Assembly: GCA_003455595.1 (NCBI GenBank)
Contig: DMQT01000140.1
Location: forward strand, 1-24,776
Direction of reading: 5' to 3'
From: Betaproteobacteria bacterium
Lineage (GTDB): Bacteria; Pseudomonadota; Gammaproteobacteria; Burkholderiales; Sulfuriferulaceae
DNA length: 24,776 nt
This document shows, piece by piece, positions 1 to 10,660 of the stretch. Within the stretch, counting starts at the first letter, position 1, and every line of letters starts with the position of its first letter. The position numbers were made by a program, and so were the translations under genes. Below the pieces are notes generated by a model. It was not told where the DNA came from. It was given only the letters and a program-made list of their open reading frames with translations, and made no database searches.

Positions 1-1
1 G

Positions 2-298
2 ATCTCGCCCGAGGGCTGCGCGTCGATTTTGTGGAAAAGTGCCGACAAAGCCTCGGTCGCCGCTGAAACACTGGGCATCACCGCGCCACGCCTGAAATCG
101 TTCAATCTGATCGACCGTATCGTCAACGAGCCCATCGGCGGTGCGCACCGCGACCCGGCGCTGATGATGCAATCGATGAAAAAATCCCTGCAAGAAGCGC
201 TCGCAGACCTCGTCAAGCAGCCACTCGACAGCCTGCTCAAAACTCGCTATGAGCGCCTCATGAGCTATGGCCGCTTCAAGGAAACCGGCGCCAAATAG
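2..298 (+). CDS. accA: Acetyl-CoA carboxylase carboxyltransferase subunit alpha, C-terminal part
   Basis: This is the last 98 codons of AccA; the rest lies before the window. AccA is the carboxyltransferase alpha subunit of acetyl-CoA carboxylase, which with AccD moves the carboxyl group from biotin to acetyl-CoA to make malonyl-CoA for fatty-acid synthesis in the cytoplasm. Read from base 2, the frame gives [17 protein letters not shown], a well-conserved AccA stretch, and ends in the family-typical [11 protein letters not shown] tail before a TAG stop. An apparent start at base 29 is only a TTG inside this conserved block and is not the gene start. The stop lies 32 bases inside tilS, so the two genes overlap. 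Confidence 0.95.
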   Translation: MSPEGCASILWKSADKASVAAETLGITAPRLKSFNLIDRIVNEPIGGAHRDPALMMQSMKKSLQEALADLVKQPLDSLLKTRYERLMSYGRFKETGAK

Positions 299-1622
299 CC
301 TGCTGGACAGTGTTGCGGCGTGGCTGACGCAGCACGTTGCGCACGGCAGCCGCGTTGCAGTCGGCTTGAGCGGCGGCGTTGATTCAGTGGTTCTGCTCGA
401 CCTGCTGACGCAGCTCGCCGCCAGCCACCCCATCCAGCTATCCGCCATCCACATCAATCACCGCATCAGCCCGCATGCCGATGCCTGGGCCGGCGCCTGC
501 GCGCAGCTTTGCAGCAAACGCGACATCCCGCTCAAGATACACACCATCTGCCTCGACGGCGTCGCCCAACTCGGCTTGGAAGCTGCAGCGCGCAAGGCCC
601 GCTACGCCGCGTTTACGCAACACGATTGCGACGCTATCGCCCTCGCCCACCACCGTGATGACCAGGCCGAAACGCTGCTGCTGCAACTGCTGCGCGGTGC
701 CGGCGCCAAAGGACTAGCGGCCATGCCTGCGCTGCGACACCCCGCCTGCGGACCGGCGCTACTGCGGCCTTTGCTCGAACACGACCGCAGCGAAATCGAA
801 GCCTGGGCGCGCGCGCGCCAGCTCAGCTGGATCGAAGACGAAAGCAATGCTGATACGTACCATGCGCGCAATTTCCTGCGCCACGCGGTATTGCCGCTGC
901 TGGCCACCCGTTACCCGGCTTGGCGCACCACTCTTTCGCGCAGCGCCCAAAACATGGCCGAAGCGGCCGAACTGCTGGATGAAATGGCAGCCACCGATGC
1001 AGCTGATGCCATGCTGCCGCGCCGCCTGAATTGTGCCCGGCTGGCCGAACTTTCACCGACGCGCGCACGCAATTTGCTGCGCTATTTTCTATCCCAACAT
1101 AGCGTGCCCGGTGCCAGCCGCGAACGCCTGGCGGCGATGTTGACCCAACTCATCGCAGCCCGCAACGATGCGGAAATACTGCTGGAACACGCGCACTGGC
1201 AGCTGCGTCGCTACCGTGGCTGGGCCTATCTGGTGCCCATGCCCACGCCCATACCTGCCGGACAGCGCTGGCATTGGCGCGACCTCGCCCCGCTCACATT
1301 GCCTGAACTGAGCGGCACGCTCCAGCTGATAGAACGGCCGGGCAGCGGGCTGGCGGCGGCTAAACTGGCAGGTGCCGACCTCCACCTGCGCGTGCGCCAG
1401 GGCGGAGAAACACTGCGCCCGAATTGCCAGCGGCCACGTCGCAGCCTGAAAAACCTGCTACAGGAATCGGCCTTGCCACCGTGGCAGCGCGACCGGCTGC
1501 CATTATTATTTTGTAACGACACACTGGTCTGGGTACCCGGTATCGGCATCGATTGCGACTGGCAAGCCGCAGCGGACAGCCCAGGTCTTGAACCGCAATG
1601 GCTGCCGGATAACGACGCCTAA
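267..1622 (+). CDS. tilS: tRNA(Ile)-lysidine synthase
   Basis: TilS attaches lysine to C34 of the CAU-anticodon tRNA-Ile, using ATP, so that it reads AUA and is charged with isoleucine. The 451-residue product (E. coli TilS is about 430) carries the PP-loop ATP-binding motif GLSGGVDS at residues 33-40, and further on [19 protein letters not shown], the family signature in the N-terminal domain. The C-terminal third has the [14 protein letters not shown] and [19 protein letters not shown] stretches of the TilS substrate-binding domain. The ATG at 267 is the only good start upstream of the PP-loop and overlaps accA by 32 nt; no strong ribosome-binding site is seen, so coupling to accA translation is plausible. 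Identity is firm; the exact start is less so. Confidence 0.95.
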   Translation: MAASRKPAPNSLLDSVAAWLTQHVAHGSRVAVGLSGGVDSVVLLDLLTQLAASHPIQLSAIHINHRISPHADAWAGACAQLCSKRDIPLKIHTICLDGVAQLGLEAAARKARYAAFTQHDCDAIALAHHRDDQAETLLLQLLRGAGAKGLAAMPALRHPACGPALLRPLLEHDRSEIEAWARARQLSWIEDESNADTYHARNFLRHAVLPLLATRYPAWRTTLSRSAQNMAEAAELLDEMAATDAADAMLPRRLNCARLAELSPTRARNLLRYFLSQHSVPGASRERLAAMLTQLIAARNDAEILLEHAHWQLRRYRGWAYLVPMPTPIPAGQRWHWRDLAPLTLPELSGTLQLIERPGSGLAAAKLAGADLHLRVRQGGETLRPNCQRPRRSLKNLLQESALPPWQRDRLPLLFCNDTLVWVPGIGIDCDWQAAADSPGLEPQWLPDNDA

Positions 1623-1625
1623 GCC

Positions 1626-1654
1626 TTTATTTTATGGGCATTTCGTGCTATTTT
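1626..1654 (+). promoter_or_regulatory. Possible sigma70-type promoter for ndk (extended -10)
   Basis: In the gap between tilS and ndk, TGC at 1646-1648 is directly followed by TATTTT (1649-1654), an extended -10 of the form TGnTATnnT. A weak -35, TTTATT at 1626-1631, sits 17 bp upstream. The match is moderate and by eye only. Confidence 0.35.
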
Positions 1655-1661
1655 GGACAAG

Positions 1662-1689
1662 ATTTTCAACCCTGAATTTTCAACCCTAA
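1662..1689 (+). repeat. Two tandem copies of a 14-bp unit in the ndk leader
   Basis: ATTTTCAACCCTGA (1662-1675) is followed at once by ATTTTCAACCCTAA (1676-1689), differing at one base. The repeat lies between the predicted ndk promoter and the ndk ribosome-binding site (GGAG at 1694-1697), so it is probably in the 5' untranslated leader. It could be a simple slippage duplication or a doubled binding site. Confidence 0.8.
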
Positions 1690-1704
1690 AAACGGAGCAC
1701 CACA

Positions 1705-2130
1705 ATGGCTTTCGAACGCACCTTATCCATTATCAAACCCGATGCAGTCGCCAAAAACGTGATTGGCAAAATCTACCAGCGCTTTGAAAACGCTGGCCTG
1801 AAAATCATCGCCGCCCGCATGATGCACCTGTCGCGCAGTGAAGCCGAGGGGTTCTATGCCGTGCACCGCGAGCGTCCTTTCTTCAAGGATCTGGTCGAAT
1901 TCATGATCTCCGGCCCGGTGATGGTACAAGCGCTGGAAGGCGAAAACGCCATTGCCAAACACCGCGACCTGATGGGCGCCACCGACCCGAAGAAAGCCGC
2001 GCCTGGCACCATCCGCGCTGACTTTGCCGATAGCATCGATGCCAACGCCGTGCATGGCTCCGACGCAGCAGAAACCGCCGCAGTCGAAATTGCCTATTAC
2101 TTCCCGGCGCTGAACATTTACTCGCGTTAA
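1705..2130 (+). CDS. ndk: Nucleoside diphosphate kinase
   Basis: Ndk balances nucleotide pools by passing the gamma-phosphate of ATP to other nucleoside diphosphates through a phospho-histidine. The protein is 141 residues, the usual bacterial length. It begins [15 protein letters not shown], with the ATP-contacting Lys11, and has the active-site block NAVHGSD with catalytic His117. A GGAG ribosome-binding site at 1694-1697 lies 7 nt before the ATG. The gene sits 82 nt after tilS behind a probable promoter of its own and 32 nt before rlmN. The ndk-rlmN neighbourhood is shared with E. coli. No anomaly seen. Confidence 0.98.
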   Translation: MAFERTLSIIKPDAVAKNVIGKIYQRFENAGLKIIAARMMHLSRSEAEGFYAVHRERPFFKDLVEFMISGPVMVQALEGENAIAKHRDLMGATDPKKAAPGTIRADFADSIDANAVHGSDAAETAAVEIAYYFPALNIYSR

Positions 2131-2162
2131 TCTGTCTCTCACGATTTCGCCCCCATTCACCC

Positions 2163-3245
2163 ATGACCCCCAACCTGCTCGATTACGACCTGCCCGGTCT
2201 CACCAACTACTTCGCCGAACTGGGTGAAAAGCCGTTTCGTGCCAAGCAGGTGATGCGCTGGATGCACCATTTCGGCGCGGCGGATTTCGACGCTATGAGC
2301 GATCTGGCTAAATCCTTGCGCGAAAAACTCAAGCAGGAAGCAATCATCACGCCGCCGAGCATGATGACCGAGCAGGCCTCCGCCGACGGCACCCGTAAGT
2401 GGCTGCTCGACGCAGGCAATCAGAATGGGGTGGAAACCGTCTACATTCCAGACGGCACGCGCGGTACCTTATGCGTGTCGTCACAAGTTGGTTGCGCGCT
2501 CGAATGCACCTTCTGCTCTACCGGGCGGCAGGGCTTCAACCGCAACCTCAGCGTGGCCGAAATCATCGGCCAGCTGTGGTATGCCAACCATGCGCTCGGA
2601 CGCGATCCCAAAGGTGAACGGGTGATTTCCAACGTAGTGATGATGGGCATGGGCGAACCGCTTGCCAACTACGCCAACGTCGTCACTGCGCTCAACATCA
2701 TGCTCGACGACAACGCCTATGGCCTGTCGCGCCGCCGCGTCACCGTCAGCACGTCCGGCATCGTGCCGGCGATGGACCGGCTGCGCGAGGATTGCCCGGT
2801 GGCGCTGGCGGTGTCGCTGCATGCGCCCAACGACACCTTGCGCAATGAGATCGTGCCGATCAACCAGAAATACCCGCTGGCCGAGCTGATGGCCGCGTGC
2901 CAGCGCTATCTGGAGCGCGCGCCGCGCGATTTCATCACCTTTGAATACGTCATGCTCGACGGCGTCAACGACAAACCGGAGCACGCGCGCCAACTCATCG
3001 AACTGGTGCGCGATGTGCCGTGCAAATTCAACCTGATTCCGTTCAACCCGTTCCCCAATTCCGGCTACCGCTGTTCACGTTTTGACGCGATTCATCGGTT
3101 CCGTGACATGCTGGTGCAGGCCGGACACATCGTCACCACGCGCAAGACCCGCGGCGAAGACATCGACGCCGCCTGCGGCCAACTGGCGGGTCAGGTACAA
3201 GACAAAACCAAGCGGACCTTGCGCCGCATCGAGGTAATCCGGTGA
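2163..3245 (+). CDS. rlmN: Dual-specificity RNA methyltransferase RlmN (23S rRNA A2503 / tRNA A37 C2)
   Basis: RlmN is a radical-SAM enzyme that methylates C2 of A2503 in 23S rRNA and of A37 in some tRNAs, tuning translational accuracy. The 360-residue protein has the radical-SAM cluster motif CxxxCxxC at Cys111, Cys115 and Cys118 (in [13 protein letters not shown]), the [10 protein letters not shown] block, and the C-terminal [15 protein letters not shown] stretch with Cys338, which matches the methyl-carrying cysteine of the family. The start is supported by the typical N-terminus [20 protein letters not shown], although no clear Shine-Dalgarno precedes it. The stop overlaps the pilF GTG start by 4 nt, suggesting translational coupling. 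Confidence 0.98.
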   Translation: MTPNLLDYDLPGLTNYFAELGEKPFRAKQVMRWMHHFGAADFDAMSDLAKSLREKLKQEAIITPPSMMTEQASADGTRKWLLDAGNQNGVETVYIPDGTRGTLCVSSQVGCALECTFCSTGRQGFNRNLSVAEIIGQLWYANHALGRDPKGERVISNVVMMGMGEPLANYANVVTALNIMLDDNAYGLSRRRVTVSTSGIVPAMDRLREDCPVALAVSLHAPNDTLRNEIVPINQKYPLAELMAACQRYLERAPRDFITFEYVMLDGVNDKPEHARQLIELVRDVPCKFNLIPFNPFPNSGYRCSRFDAIHRFRDMLVQAGHIVTTRKTRGEDIDAACGQLAGQVQDKTKRTLRRIEVIR

Positions 3246-4024
3246 AAAATCAACTCGCTTTACTGGCGCTGCTCACCTTGGCTGGCTGCGCCCAGCAACC
3301 GGCCAACAATGCCACGCCCGCCTCGCAGCAGACCTCGACTGCGAACACCAGTGACGAAACCAACCGGGCGCGCATCCATACCGAACTGGCGGCGGACTAT
3401 TTCACCCGCACCCAATATGCCATTGCGCTGGAAGAACTGCGCGATGCCTTGTCCTCCAATAATCGTTACGCGCCAGCCTACAACATGATGGGTCTGGTCT
3501 ACATGGAGCTGAAAGAAGACAAACCGGCGGAAGACAATTTTTTGCGCGCCATCGCATTGGCACCCGGCGAATCCGAAACCCGCAACAACTACGGCTGGTT
3601 TCTGTGCACACGCAATCGCATCAGTGAAGCGCTGACGCAATTTAATATTGCGCTGACCAATCCGCTCTATCCGTCGCCTGAGCGTGCACTTACCAATGCA
3701 GGAATCTGCTCGCTCAAGGCCAATGATATGAGCGCGGCGCAAGGCTATTTTGAGCGCGCCCTGAAGTTTCAGCCAAACCAGGCGCAAGCCCTAGCGCAGT
3801 TGGCCACACTGTATTATCAGCAAGGTCGCTATACCGAATCCAAAACGCTGCTCGCGCGTTATTTTGAAGTTAGCCAGCCGACCGCTGCGACGCTCTGGCT
3901 CGGCGTGCGTCTGGCACGCCAGACCGGCAATCGTGACGACGAAGCCAGCTACGGGTTTCAGCTGCGCAAGCGCTTTGCCGATGCACCTGAAACCCGCCTA
4001 CTTATGAATGGTCAATATCAATGA
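3242..4024 (+). CDS. pilF: Type IV pilus biogenesis/stability lipoprotein PilF (PilW), TPR protein
   Basis: PilF-type lipoproteins act at the outer membrane and help the PilQ secretin assemble for type IV pili. The 260-residue product starts at a GTG and has a lipoprotein signal, [16 protein letters not shown], with lipobox LAGC and lipidated Cys16; Ala and Gln after the cysteine fit outer-membrane sorting. The mature part is a series of tetratricopeptide repeats, for example around [18 protein letters not shown] and [20 protein letters not shown]. It is locked between rlmN (4-nt GTGA overlap) and rodZ (4-nt ATGA overlap). This place between rlmN and rodZ is usual for pilF. No other pilus gene is in the window, so a type IV pilus is inferred from this gene alone. 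Confidence 0.93.
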   Translation: MKNQLALLALLTLAGCAQQPANNATPASQQTSTANTSDETNRARIHTELAADYFTRTQYAIALEELRDALSSNNRYAPAYNMMGLVYMELKEDKPAEDNFLRAIALAPGESETRNNYGWFLCTRNRISEALTQFNIALTNPLYPSPERALTNAGICSLKANDMSAAQGYFERALKFQPNQAQALAQLATLYYQQGRYTESKTLLARYFEVSQPTAATLWLGVRLARQTGNRDDEASYGFQLRKRFADAPETRLLMNGQYQ

Positions 4025-4803
4025 GTGACGCCAGCCTGTCCGTCGGTGCCCAGCTGGCACGCGGGCGCGAAGCCCAAGGCCTGAGCGTGGCCGATGTCGC
4101 AAACCGTCTCAAGCTCACGCCGAAACAAATCAATGCGCTAGAGAACGACCAGTTTGACAGCCTAGGACCGGTGTTCAGTCGCGGCTTTGTACGCAACTAT
4201 GCGCGGCTGCTGCAGCTTGATATGCAGGTACTGCTGGACGCCATGCAGGCACCCGGTACCGCCGCTGAAGACCTGACCATCCGCGACGAACATATCGCTA
4301 TTTCACATAGCCTGTCGCAATATTGGCTCAAGCTCATCGCCGCAATTGTCATCATTGCGATTGGCCTGACGCTGGGCGTTTACCAGTGGCTGCGCAACGC
4401 GCCGACTGCGCCTGCCAAGCTCGCACAAGCCCCAGCGCCGGTGGCGCCCACCGCAGCCGTTGTCACGGCCGTGCCCGCAATGCCCATCAGCGCACCTGCC
4501 ACGCCACCGGCTGAAGCGCCTGCCGGCAACGTTGCAGCCACCGCCAATACGGCAACAGCCGCTGGCAGCGCCGTGATTGACCTGCACTTTAAACAGGATG
4601 CGTGGGTAGACATCAACGACGCCAACAAAAAACGTATCGTGTCGCGCCTGTATCACGCTGGCGAAACCGCGCAATTTACCGGGCTGCCGCCGTTTACCGC
4701 AGTCATCGGCAATGCAGCCAACGTCAGCCTGACCTACAACGGCAAGCCAGTGGATATGGCAGCGCACACCAAGGTAAGTGTTGCGCGCCTGACCCTCGAG
4801 TAA
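4021..4803 (+). CDS. rodZ: Cytoskeleton-associated membrane protein RodZ
   Basis: RodZ links the MreB cytoskeleton to the cell-wall elongation machinery and maintains rod shape. The 260-residue protein shows the expected order: an N-terminal helix-turn-helix of the Xre/HTH_25 type (residues about 8-75, [19 protein letters not shown]), one membrane segment (about 103-121, [19 protein letters not shown]), an Ala/Pro-rich linker (about 126-183), and a C-terminal periplasmic beta domain beginning [13 protein letters not shown] (DUF4115 type). It overlaps pilF by 4 nt and is followed by ispG after 14 nt. The helix-turn-helix of RodZ binds MreB rather than DNA in studied members. The length is shorter than E. 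coli RodZ (337), mainly in the linker. Confidence 0.93.
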   Translation: MSDASLSVGAQLARGREAQGLSVADVANRLKLTPKQINALENDQFDSLGPVFSRGFVRNYARLLQLDMQVLLDAMQAPGTAAEDLTIRDEHIAISHSLSQYWLKLIAAIVIIAIGLTLGVYQWLRNAPTAPAKLAQAPAPVAPTAAVVTAVPAMPISAPATPPAEAPAGNVAATANTATAAGSAVIDLHFKQDAWVDINDANKKRIVSRLYHAGETAQFTGLPPFTAVIGNAANVSLTYNGKPVDMAAHTKVSVARLTLE

Positions 4804-4817
4804 GCCCATCCAGAGCC

Positions 4818-6086
4818 ATGTTCGAATTCCATATCCCCCGCCACGCCACGCGCAAAGTCATGATCGGCAACATCGCCGTCGGCGGCAATGCGCCGATTGT
4901 GGTGCAGTCGATGACCAACACCGATACCGCCGACATCACGGGCACCGCCGAACAGGTGTATGCGCTGTGGCGCGCCGGTTCTGAGCTGGTGCGCATCACC
5001 GTCAACACGCTGGAAGCGGCCGAAGCAGTGCCTCGCATCCGCGACCTGCTCGACCAGCGCGGGTGCGACGTGCCGCTGATCGGCGACTTCCACTTTAACG
5101 GCCACAAGCTGCTTGCCAGCGTGCCTGCGTGTGCCGAAGCGCTGGGCAAATATCGTATCAACCCCGGCAATGTCGGCAAAGGCAGCAAGCGCGACGAGCA
5201 ATACGCGGCGATGATCGAAACCGCCTGCCGCTTCAACAAACCAGTGCGCATCGGCGTCAACTGGGGCAGCCTGGATCAGGCCTTGTTGGCGCGCATGATG
5301 GACGACAATGCCCAACTGGCCGAACCGCGCGCGCCGGAATGGGTGATGCGTGAGGCACTGATTACCTCAGCACTGGAGTCAGCGCGCAAAGCCGAAGAAA
5401 TCGGCCTGCCCGGCGACCGCATCATCCTGTCGTGCAAATTATCCGGCGTGCAGGACTTGATCAGCACCTACCGCGAACTTGCCACGCGCAGCGATTACCC
5501 GCTACACCTCGGACTGACCGAGGCGGGCATGGGCTCCAAAGGCATCGTCGCCTCGACCGCAGCGTTGTCGGTACTGTTGCAAGAAGGTATCGGCGACACC
5601 ATTCGGATCTCATTAACGCCGGAACCTGGCGGCGACCGCTGCCAGGAAGTCGTGGTCGGCCAGGAAATCCTGCAAACCATGGGGCTGCGCTCGTTCACGC
5701 CGATGGTAGTGGCGTGTCCCGGTTGCGGCCGTACCACCAGCACCGTGTTCCAGCACCTGGCGCAGGATATTCAACGCTATCTGCGCGACCAAATGCCGGT
5801 GTGGCGCAAGCATTACCCGGGCGTGGAAGACATGCGCGTGGCGGTGATGGGCTGTGTGGTCAACGGCCCGGGCGAATCCAAACACGCCAACATCGGCATA
5901 TCGCTGCCGGGCACCGGCGAAGTGCCGGTCGCGCCAGTGTACGTCGATGGCAGCAAGACCGTGACCCTTAAAGGCGAGCGCATCGCCGAAGAATTCCAGC
6001 AGATTGTGGAAACCTACGTGCGCAGCCATTACGCCGAAGGCCAGGCGCTGCACAAGGCCAAAGTCATCCCGATTGCTGTTGTATAA
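4818..6086 (+). CDS. ispG: 4-hydroxy-3-methylbut-2-en-1-yl diphosphate synthase (IspG/GcpE)
   Basis: IspG is the penultimate enzyme of the MEP isoprenoid pathway, reducing the cyclic diphosphate MEcPP to HMBPP with a [4Fe-4S] cluster. I take the ATG at 4818 ([20 protein letters not shown]), 14 nt after rodZ, giving 422 residues; the frame is open further upstream but that part is the out-of-frame image of rodZ. Cluster ligands are visible as Cys300 and Cys303 (ACPGCGRT), Cys346 ([10 protein letters not shown]) and Glu353. The protein is about 50 residues longer than the E. coli enzyme, as is common in betaproteobacteria, with extra sequence before the [10 protein letters not shown] block. The substrate region [19 protein letters not shown] is typical of these longer forms. 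Confidence 0.97.
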   Translation: MFEFHIPRHATRKVMIGNIAVGGNAPIVVQSMTNTDTADITGTAEQVYALWRAGSELVRITVNTLEAAEAVPRIRDLLDQRGCDVPLIGDFHFNGHKLLASVPACAEALGKYRINPGNVGKGSKRDEQYAAMIETACRFNKPVRIGVNWGSLDQALLARMMDDNAQLAEPRAPEWVMREALITSALESARKAEEIGLPGDRIILSCKLSGVQDLISTYRELATRSDYPLHLGLTEAGMGSKGIVASTAALSVLLQEGIGDTIRISLTPEPGGDRCQEVVVGQEILQTMGLRSFTPMVVACPGCGRTTSTVFQHLAQDIQRYLRDQMPVWRKHYPGVEDMRVAVMGCVVNGPGESKHANIGISLPGTGEVPVAPVYVDGSKTVTLKGERIAEEFQQIVETYVRSHYAEGQALHKAKVIPIAVV

Positions 6087-6121
6087 ACCCGGCCCACCGT
6101 GGCCCTATAAACGATAGATTC

Positions 6122-7387
6122 ATGAACACTCCTCTCCAGGCCATTCGTGGCATGAACGACATACTGCCCGAGCACAGCCCGCGCTGGCAGCACTTTGAAG
6201 CCGTGGTGCGCGACTGGCTCGCCGCCTACGGCTACCGTGAAATGCGCACGCCCATCGTCGAGCAGACCGCGCTGTTCAAGCGCGCCATCGGCGAGGTCAC
6301 CGACATCGTTGAAAAAGAAATGTACGCGTTCGAAGACGCGCTCAATGGCGAACAGTTGGCGCTGCGCCCGGAAGGCACCGCTGCCTGCGTGCGCGCCGTG
6401 ATCCAGCACAACCTGCTGTACAACGCACCGCAGCGGCTGTGGTACGCCGGGCCGATGTTCCGCCACGAGCGCCCGCAAAAAGGCCGCTATCGCCAGTTTC
6501 ACCAGGTCGGCGTGGAGTCGCTCGGTTATGCCGGGCCCGACATGGATGTCGAACACATCGTCATGACCGCCGACCTGTGGCGTCGTTTGGGTCTGACCGA
6601 CATCACGCTGGAACTGAATACGCTGGGCAGTGCAGCATCACGTGCGCGCTACCGCACCCGCCTGGTTACCTACTTTGAAGCGCATCCGGACACACTCGAC
6701 GACGACGCCAAACGCCGCCTGCATAGCAATCCCCTGCGTATCCTCGACAGCAAGAATCCCGCCATGCAGGCGCTGATCGACGCCGCGCCGCGCCTGCTGG
6801 ACGACCTCGACGAGGATTCCACCGCGCATTTCGAGGGCGTGCAAACCCTGCTACGCGCCAACGGCATCGACTACCGCATCAACCCACGGCTAGTACGTGG
6901 GCTGGACTATTACAACTACACCGTATTCGAATGGGTCACCGATAAACTCGGCGCACAGGGCACAGTCTGCGCCGGTGGGCGTTATGACAGCCTGATCGAG
7001 CAAATCGGCGGCAAACCCGCACCGGCGTGCGGTTATGCCATGGGCGTCGAACGCCTGCTGGCGCTGCTGGAAGACGCCGGGATCGCCCCGCCAGACAACG
7101 CCCCCGATGCCTACATCGTGCATCAAGGTGACGCCGCTACGCCGTTTGCCTGGCAGGTCGCGCGCGCGCTGCGTGAGGCTGGCCTGACGGCAGTGCTACA
7201 CTGCGGCGGCGGTAGCTTCAAATCGCAGATGAAAAAAGCCGACGCCAGCGGCGCGCATTACGCACTGATCATTGGCGACGACGAAGCCGCAGCCGGTCAC
7301 ATCAGCCTGAAACCACTGCGTGAAGCCGCCGAACAGGCGCATTGCAGCACCGAACAACTCATTCACCTTTTGAAAGCAAGGAAATAA
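6122..7387 (+). CDS. hisS: Histidyl-tRNA synthetase
   Basis: HisS charges tRNA-His with histidine. The 421-residue protein has all class II signatures: the N-terminal [11 protein letters not shown], motif 2 around residues 112-127 ([17 protein letters not shown]), the histidine-specific [15 protein letters not shown] (258-271), the [14 protein letters not shown] block (284-297) and motif 3 at about 304-317 ([13 protein letters not shown]). The last 90 residues are the anticodon-binding domain. It lies 35 nt after ispG and 4 nt before yfgM, whose ribosome-binding site (AAGGAAA, 7378-7384) runs up to the hisS stop. A second, non-synthetase paralogue (hisZ) occurs later in the window; this copy has the full catalytic set and is the real synthetase. 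Confidence 0.98.
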   Translation: MNTPLQAIRGMNDILPEHSPRWQHFEAVVRDWLAAYGYREMRTPIVEQTALFKRAIGEVTDIVEKEMYAFEDALNGEQLALRPEGTAACVRAVIQHNLLYNAPQRLWYAGPMFRHERPQKGRYRQFHQVGVESLGYAGPDMDVEHIVMTADLWRRLGLTDITLELNTLGSAASRARYRTRLVTYFEAHPDTLDDDAKRRLHSNPLRILDSKNPAMQALIDAAPRLLDDLDEDSTAHFEGVQTLLRANGIDYRINPRLVRGLDYYNYTVFEWVTDKLGAQGTVCAGGRYDSLIEQIGGKPAPACGYAMGVERLLALLEDAGIAPPDNAPDAYIVHQGDAATPFAWQVARALREAGLTAVLHCGGGSFKSQMKKADASGAHYALIIGDDEAAAGHISLKPLREAAEQAHCSTEQLIHLLKARK

Positions 7388-7391
7388 ATCC

Positions 7392-8030
7392 ATGGCCTAC
7401 GATCTGGAAGAGCAGGAAAAGCTCGACGCCCTTAAAGACGCCTGGAACCGCTACGGCAATCTGGTTGTCGGCGTGCTGGCGATAGCCATCATTGCCGCTG
7501 CCGGCATGCAATGGTGGAACTACCATCAGCGGCAAAAATCCGCCGAGGCCGCCAGCCTGTTTGGCACGCTGGAAACGGCACAGCAAGCCAACCAGCCGAA
7601 GCTGGTAAAGGACACCGCCGCTGCGCTCATCGACAAGTACGCGAGCACCGTCTATGCCGCCCGCGCTGCGCTGATTTCGGCCAGCAGCAATAGTCAGGCA
7701 GGCGATTTCAAAAGCGCCCAGGCACAGTTGCAGTGGGTGCTTGACCACAGCGACGAAAACGGCCTGAAACAACTCGCCAGCCTGCGTTTGGCTGCCCTGC
7801 TGATAGACCAAAAAAATCCGGCCGCCGCGATCAAGCTGCTCGATGCGCCGCACGACGAAGCCTTCGCCGGTCGCTTTGCCGACCTCAAAGGTGACGCGCT
7901 GATGCAACAGAACCAGCCTGCGCAGGCGCGCGCCAGCTATACCATCGCGCTGGAGAAACTCGACGCGCAAAGCCCGTTCCGCAAATACATCGAAGTCAAA
8001 CTCGATGGCCTCGGTGGAGAAACCAAATGA
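7392..8030 (+). CDS. yfgM: YfgM-like tetratricopeptide-repeat membrane protein
   Basis: YfgM in E. coli is an inner-membrane protein with a periplasmic TPR domain that works with PpiD at the SecYEG translocon and affects envelope stress responses. The 212-residue product has a charged cytoplasmic N-terminus (MAYDLEEQEKLDALKDAWNRYGN), one membrane segment at about residues 22-40 (GNLVVGVLAIAIIAAAGM), and a helical TPR-like remainder with the family pattern WW-Y-RQKSAEAASLF. A good ribosome-binding site (AAGGAAA, 7378-7384) precedes the ATG. The stop overlaps the bamB ATG (ATGA). The hisS-yfgM-bamB-der order is the same as in E. coli, which supports the call strongly. Confidence 0.93.
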   Translation: MAYDLEEQEKLDALKDAWNRYGNLVVGVLAIAIIAAAGMQWWNYHQRQKSAEAASLFGTLETAQQANQPKLVKDTAAALIDKYASTVYAARAALISASSNSQAGDFKSAQAQLQWVLDHSDENGLKQLASLRLAALLIDQKNPAAAIKLLDAPHDEAFAGRFADLKGDALMQQNQPAQARASYTIALEKLDAQSPFRKYIEVKLDGLGGETK

Positions 8031-9193
8031 GCGCACTAAGCCGTATTACACCCCTGTTGTTGGCCGCCGGCCTGACCGGCTGCGCCAGCCTGCCCAGCGT
8101 CAATCCGATGAACTGGTTCGGCAGCAGCACGGCCACTGAAAAACCCGCCGCCCTAGTGGAATTCAAACCCCGCGTCAGCGTCAAAACCGGCTGGCAAGCC
8201 AAAGTGGGCACGGCACAGGGCTATGCCTTCGCACCCGCAGTGAATGCCAACGCCATGTTCGCCACCGGGCAGGACGGCCAGTTGCACAAACTCGATGCCA
8301 CAACCGGCGCCACCGTCTGGCAAAGCAACACCGGCAGCAAGCTGTCGGCAGGCGTCGGCGCGGGTGATGACATTGAAGTGGTCGGCACCCTGAAAGGCCA
8401 GTTGCTGGCATTTGACGCTAGCGGCAAAGCACTGTGGAAAACCCAGCTATCGAGTGAGGTGCTCGGCGTACCGCAAGTCGCCAGCGGACTGGTGGTGGTA
8501 CGCACCGCCGACGGCCATATTTACGCACTCGATGCCAAGAACGGCACGCGCAAATGGATGTATGAACGCACCCTGCCGGCCTTGTCGCTGCGCAGTCAGG
8601 CCGGATTGCTGATTACCAAAGGCGGCGTATTTGCCGGATTCGCCGGCGGCAAACTGGTGGCGCTGGCACTCGACAGCGGCACGTTGGGGTGGGAAGCCAA
8701 CGTTGCCGTACCCAAGGGCGCGTCCGAGATCGAGCGCATTGCCGATATCACCAGCACGCCGGTGGCAGACGACACGCAAGTTTGCGCAGCCGCCTACCAG
8801 GGGCGCGTTGCGTGTTTTGAGCTGCGTAGCGGCAACCTGCTCTGGTCACGCGACATTTCCAGCACCGCCGGATTGGCGATGGACGACAACAACGTCTATG
8901 TCACCGATACCAAGGACGCCGTTATTGCGCTGGAAAAAGCCTCTGGCCGCAGTGTGTGGAAGCAGGACACCCTGCGCGCGCGCCACCTCACCACGCCAAC
9001 CCGGGTCGGCAATTATCTGACGGTCGGCGATCTGCAAGGCTACGTGCACCTGCTGGCGCTCGACGACGGCAGCTTTGCCGGTCGCGCCGCCACCGACGGC
9101 TCACCCATCATCAGCGCACCGCAAGCCCGCAGCAGCGGCCTGATGGTACAAACCGCCAATGGCGGCGTTTACGCGCTGACATTGCAACCTTAA
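8027..9193 (+). CDS. bamB: Outer-membrane assembly lipoprotein BamB
   Basis: BamB is the beta-propeller lipoprotein of the BAM complex, which folds beta-barrel proteins into the outer membrane. The 388-residue protein has a lipoprotein signal with lipobox LTGC and lipidated Cys19, followed by Ala-Ser (outer-membrane sorting). The mature part shows about eight PQQ-type blade repeats, for example [52 protein letters not shown] and [18 protein letters not shown], ending [10 protein letters not shown]. It overlaps yfgM by 4 nt and is followed by der after 35 nt. Nothing is missing. Confidence 0.97.
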   Translation: MSALSRITPLLLAAGLTGCASLPSVNPMNWFGSSTATEKPAALVEFKPRVSVKTGWQAKVGTAQGYAFAPAVNANAMFATGQDGQLHKLDATTGATVWQSNTGSKLSAGVGAGDDIEVVGTLKGQLLAFDASGKALWKTQLSSEVLGVPQVASGLVVVRTADGHIYALDAKNGTRKWMYERTLPALSLRSQAGLLITKGGVFAGFAGGKLVALALDSGTLGWEANVAVPKGASEIERIADITSTPVADDTQVCAAAYQGRVACFELRSGNLLWSRDISSTAGLAMDDNNVYVTDTKDAVIALEKASGRSVWKQDTLRARHLTTPTRVGNYLTVGDLQGYVHLLALDDGSFAGRAATDGSPIISAPQARSSGLMVQTANGGVYALTLQP

Positions 9194-9228
9194 TATTCCA
9201 TGTCAGCCCAAGCTGGCGGTCACACATC

Positions 9229-10641
9229 ATGAAACCCACGCTCGTACTGGTAGGCCGCCCCAATGTGGGCAAGTCCACCCTGTTCAACCGCCTCACCAAA
9301 ACCCGCGACGCCATCGTTGCGGATATTCCCGGCCTCACCCGCGACCGCCATTACGGTCATGGCAAAATCGGCGAAAAGCCCTTTCTGGTGGTTGATACCG
9401 GCGGTTTTGAACCGGTCGTCAAAGACGGCATCATGCACGAAATGGCACGCCAGACCTTGCAGGCCGTCGATGAAGCCGACGTGATTCTGTTCATGGTGGA
9501 CGTGCGCACCGGCTGCACTGCGCAGGACAAAATCATCGCTGATCGCCTGCGCCAAAGCGGCTGCCCGGTGTTTCTGGTGGTCAACAAGACCGAAGGCATG
9601 CGCCGCGAAGTAGTCACCGCCGAGTTTCACGAACTGGCGCTGGGCGACCCGCTGGCGATTTCTGCCAGCCACGGCGAAGGCGTAGAGGAACTGGTCGAAC
9701 TAGCGCTGGAAAGCTTTCCGGATGCAGCCGAGGAAGAGGCAGATCGCCACCCGAAAATCGCCATCGTCGGCCGCCCCAACGTCGGCAAATCGACGCTGGT
9801 CAACACCCTGCTGGGCGAAGAGCGCGTCATCGCCTTTGACCAGCCCGGCACCACGCGCGACAGCATTTATATCGATTTTGAACGCGCCGGCAAGAAATAC
9901 ACGCTGATTGACACCGCCGGAGTGCGCCGCAAAGGCAAGATTTTCGAAGCCATCGAGAAATTTTCGGTGGTCAAGACCCTGCAAGCCATCGAAGACTGCA
10001 ACGTCGTGGTGCTGGTGCTGGACGCCCAGAGCGACATCACCGAACAGGACGCGCACATGGCCGGCTTCATCCTGGAAACCGGCCGCGCGCTGGTGGTCGC
10101 GGTGAATAAATGGGACGACCTCGATGATTACAAGCGCGATACCGTCAAACGCGACATTTCACGCAAGCTGCAATTCCTGGAATTCGCCAAGTTCCACTAT
10201 ATTTCAGCGCTCAAAGGCACCGGCGTCGGGAGTTTGATCGGCTCGGTGGATGAGGCCTATGCAGCGGCGATGGCAAAGCTGCCTACACCGCAGCTCACAC
10301 GCATCCTGATGGACGCGGTGATGGCGCACCAACCGCCCAAATCCGGTCCGTTTCGCCCCAAACCGCGCTATGCGCACCAGGGCGGCATGAACCCGCCGCT
10401 GATCGTGGTACACGGCAGCGCGCTGGATAAAATCGCCGACAGCTACAAGCGCTATCTGGAAAACACCTTCCGCCAGGCGTTCAAACTGCAAGGCACGCCG
10501 TTGCGGGTTCAGTTCAACGTCGGTGCCAATCCATTCGCTGGCCGCAAACCCGCGCCACCGACCGACAGCGAAAAACGCGCTGCACACCGCAAGCGCATGG
10601 TGGGACGTAAACTGTACGGCAAGCAACGCAAGAAAGACTGA
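9229..10641 (+). CDS. der: Ribosome-assembly GTPase Der (EngA)
   Basis: Der is an essential double GTPase that assists late assembly of the 50S ribosomal subunit. I start it at the ATG at 9229 ([17 protein letters not shown]), giving 470 residues; upstream open sequence in this frame is the shadow of bamB. Two G domains are clear, each with a [10 protein letters not shown]-loop (residues 9-17 and 181-189), DTGGF (56-60) and DTAGV (228-232) G3 motifs, and NKTE (119-122) and NKWD (293-296) G4 motifs. A C-terminal KH-like domain spans about 352-437, followed by a basic tail ending [10 protein letters not shown]. In many betaproteobacteria hfq follows directly; here a two-gene insertion comes between. 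Confidence 0.98.
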   Translation: MKPTLVLVGRPNVGKSTLFNRLTKTRDAIVADIPGLTRDRHYGHGKIGEKPFLVVDTGGFEPVVKDGIMHEMARQTLQAVDEADVILFMVDVRTGCTAQDKIIADRLRQSGCPVFLVVNKTEGMRREVVTAEFHELALGDPLAISASHGEGVEELVELALESFPDAAEEEADRHPKIAIVGRPNVGKSTLVNTLLGEERVIAFDQPGTTRDSIYIDFERAGKKYTLIDTAGVRRKGKIFEAIEKFSVVKTLQAIEDCNVVVLVLDAQSDITEQDAHMAGFILETGRALVVAVNKWDDLDDYKRDTVKRDISRKLQFLEFAKFHYISALKGTGVGSLIGSVDEAYAAAMAKLPTPQLTRILMDAVMAHQPPKSGPFRPKPRYAHQGGMNPPLIVVHGSALDKIADSYKRYLENTFRQAFKLQGTPLRVQFNVGANPFAGRKPAPPTDSEKRAAHRKRMVGRKLYGKQRKKD

Positions 10642-10660
10642 TCGTCGCGGGTGCGTTAAA

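Noticed and set aside
4602..4817. 72-codon N-terminal extension of ispG
   Set aside because: It overlaps the end of rodZ in another frame, has no family similarity, and the ATG at 4818 gives the proper IspG N-terminus.
6087..6121. Hairpin or promoter between ispG and hisS
   Set aside because: Only a 4-bp GGCC inverted repeat and an isolated TATAAA without a -35; too weak to annotate.
8956..9228. 91-codon N-terminal extension of der
   Set aside because: It is the out-of-frame image of bam[18 protein letters not shown] at 9229 is the family start.
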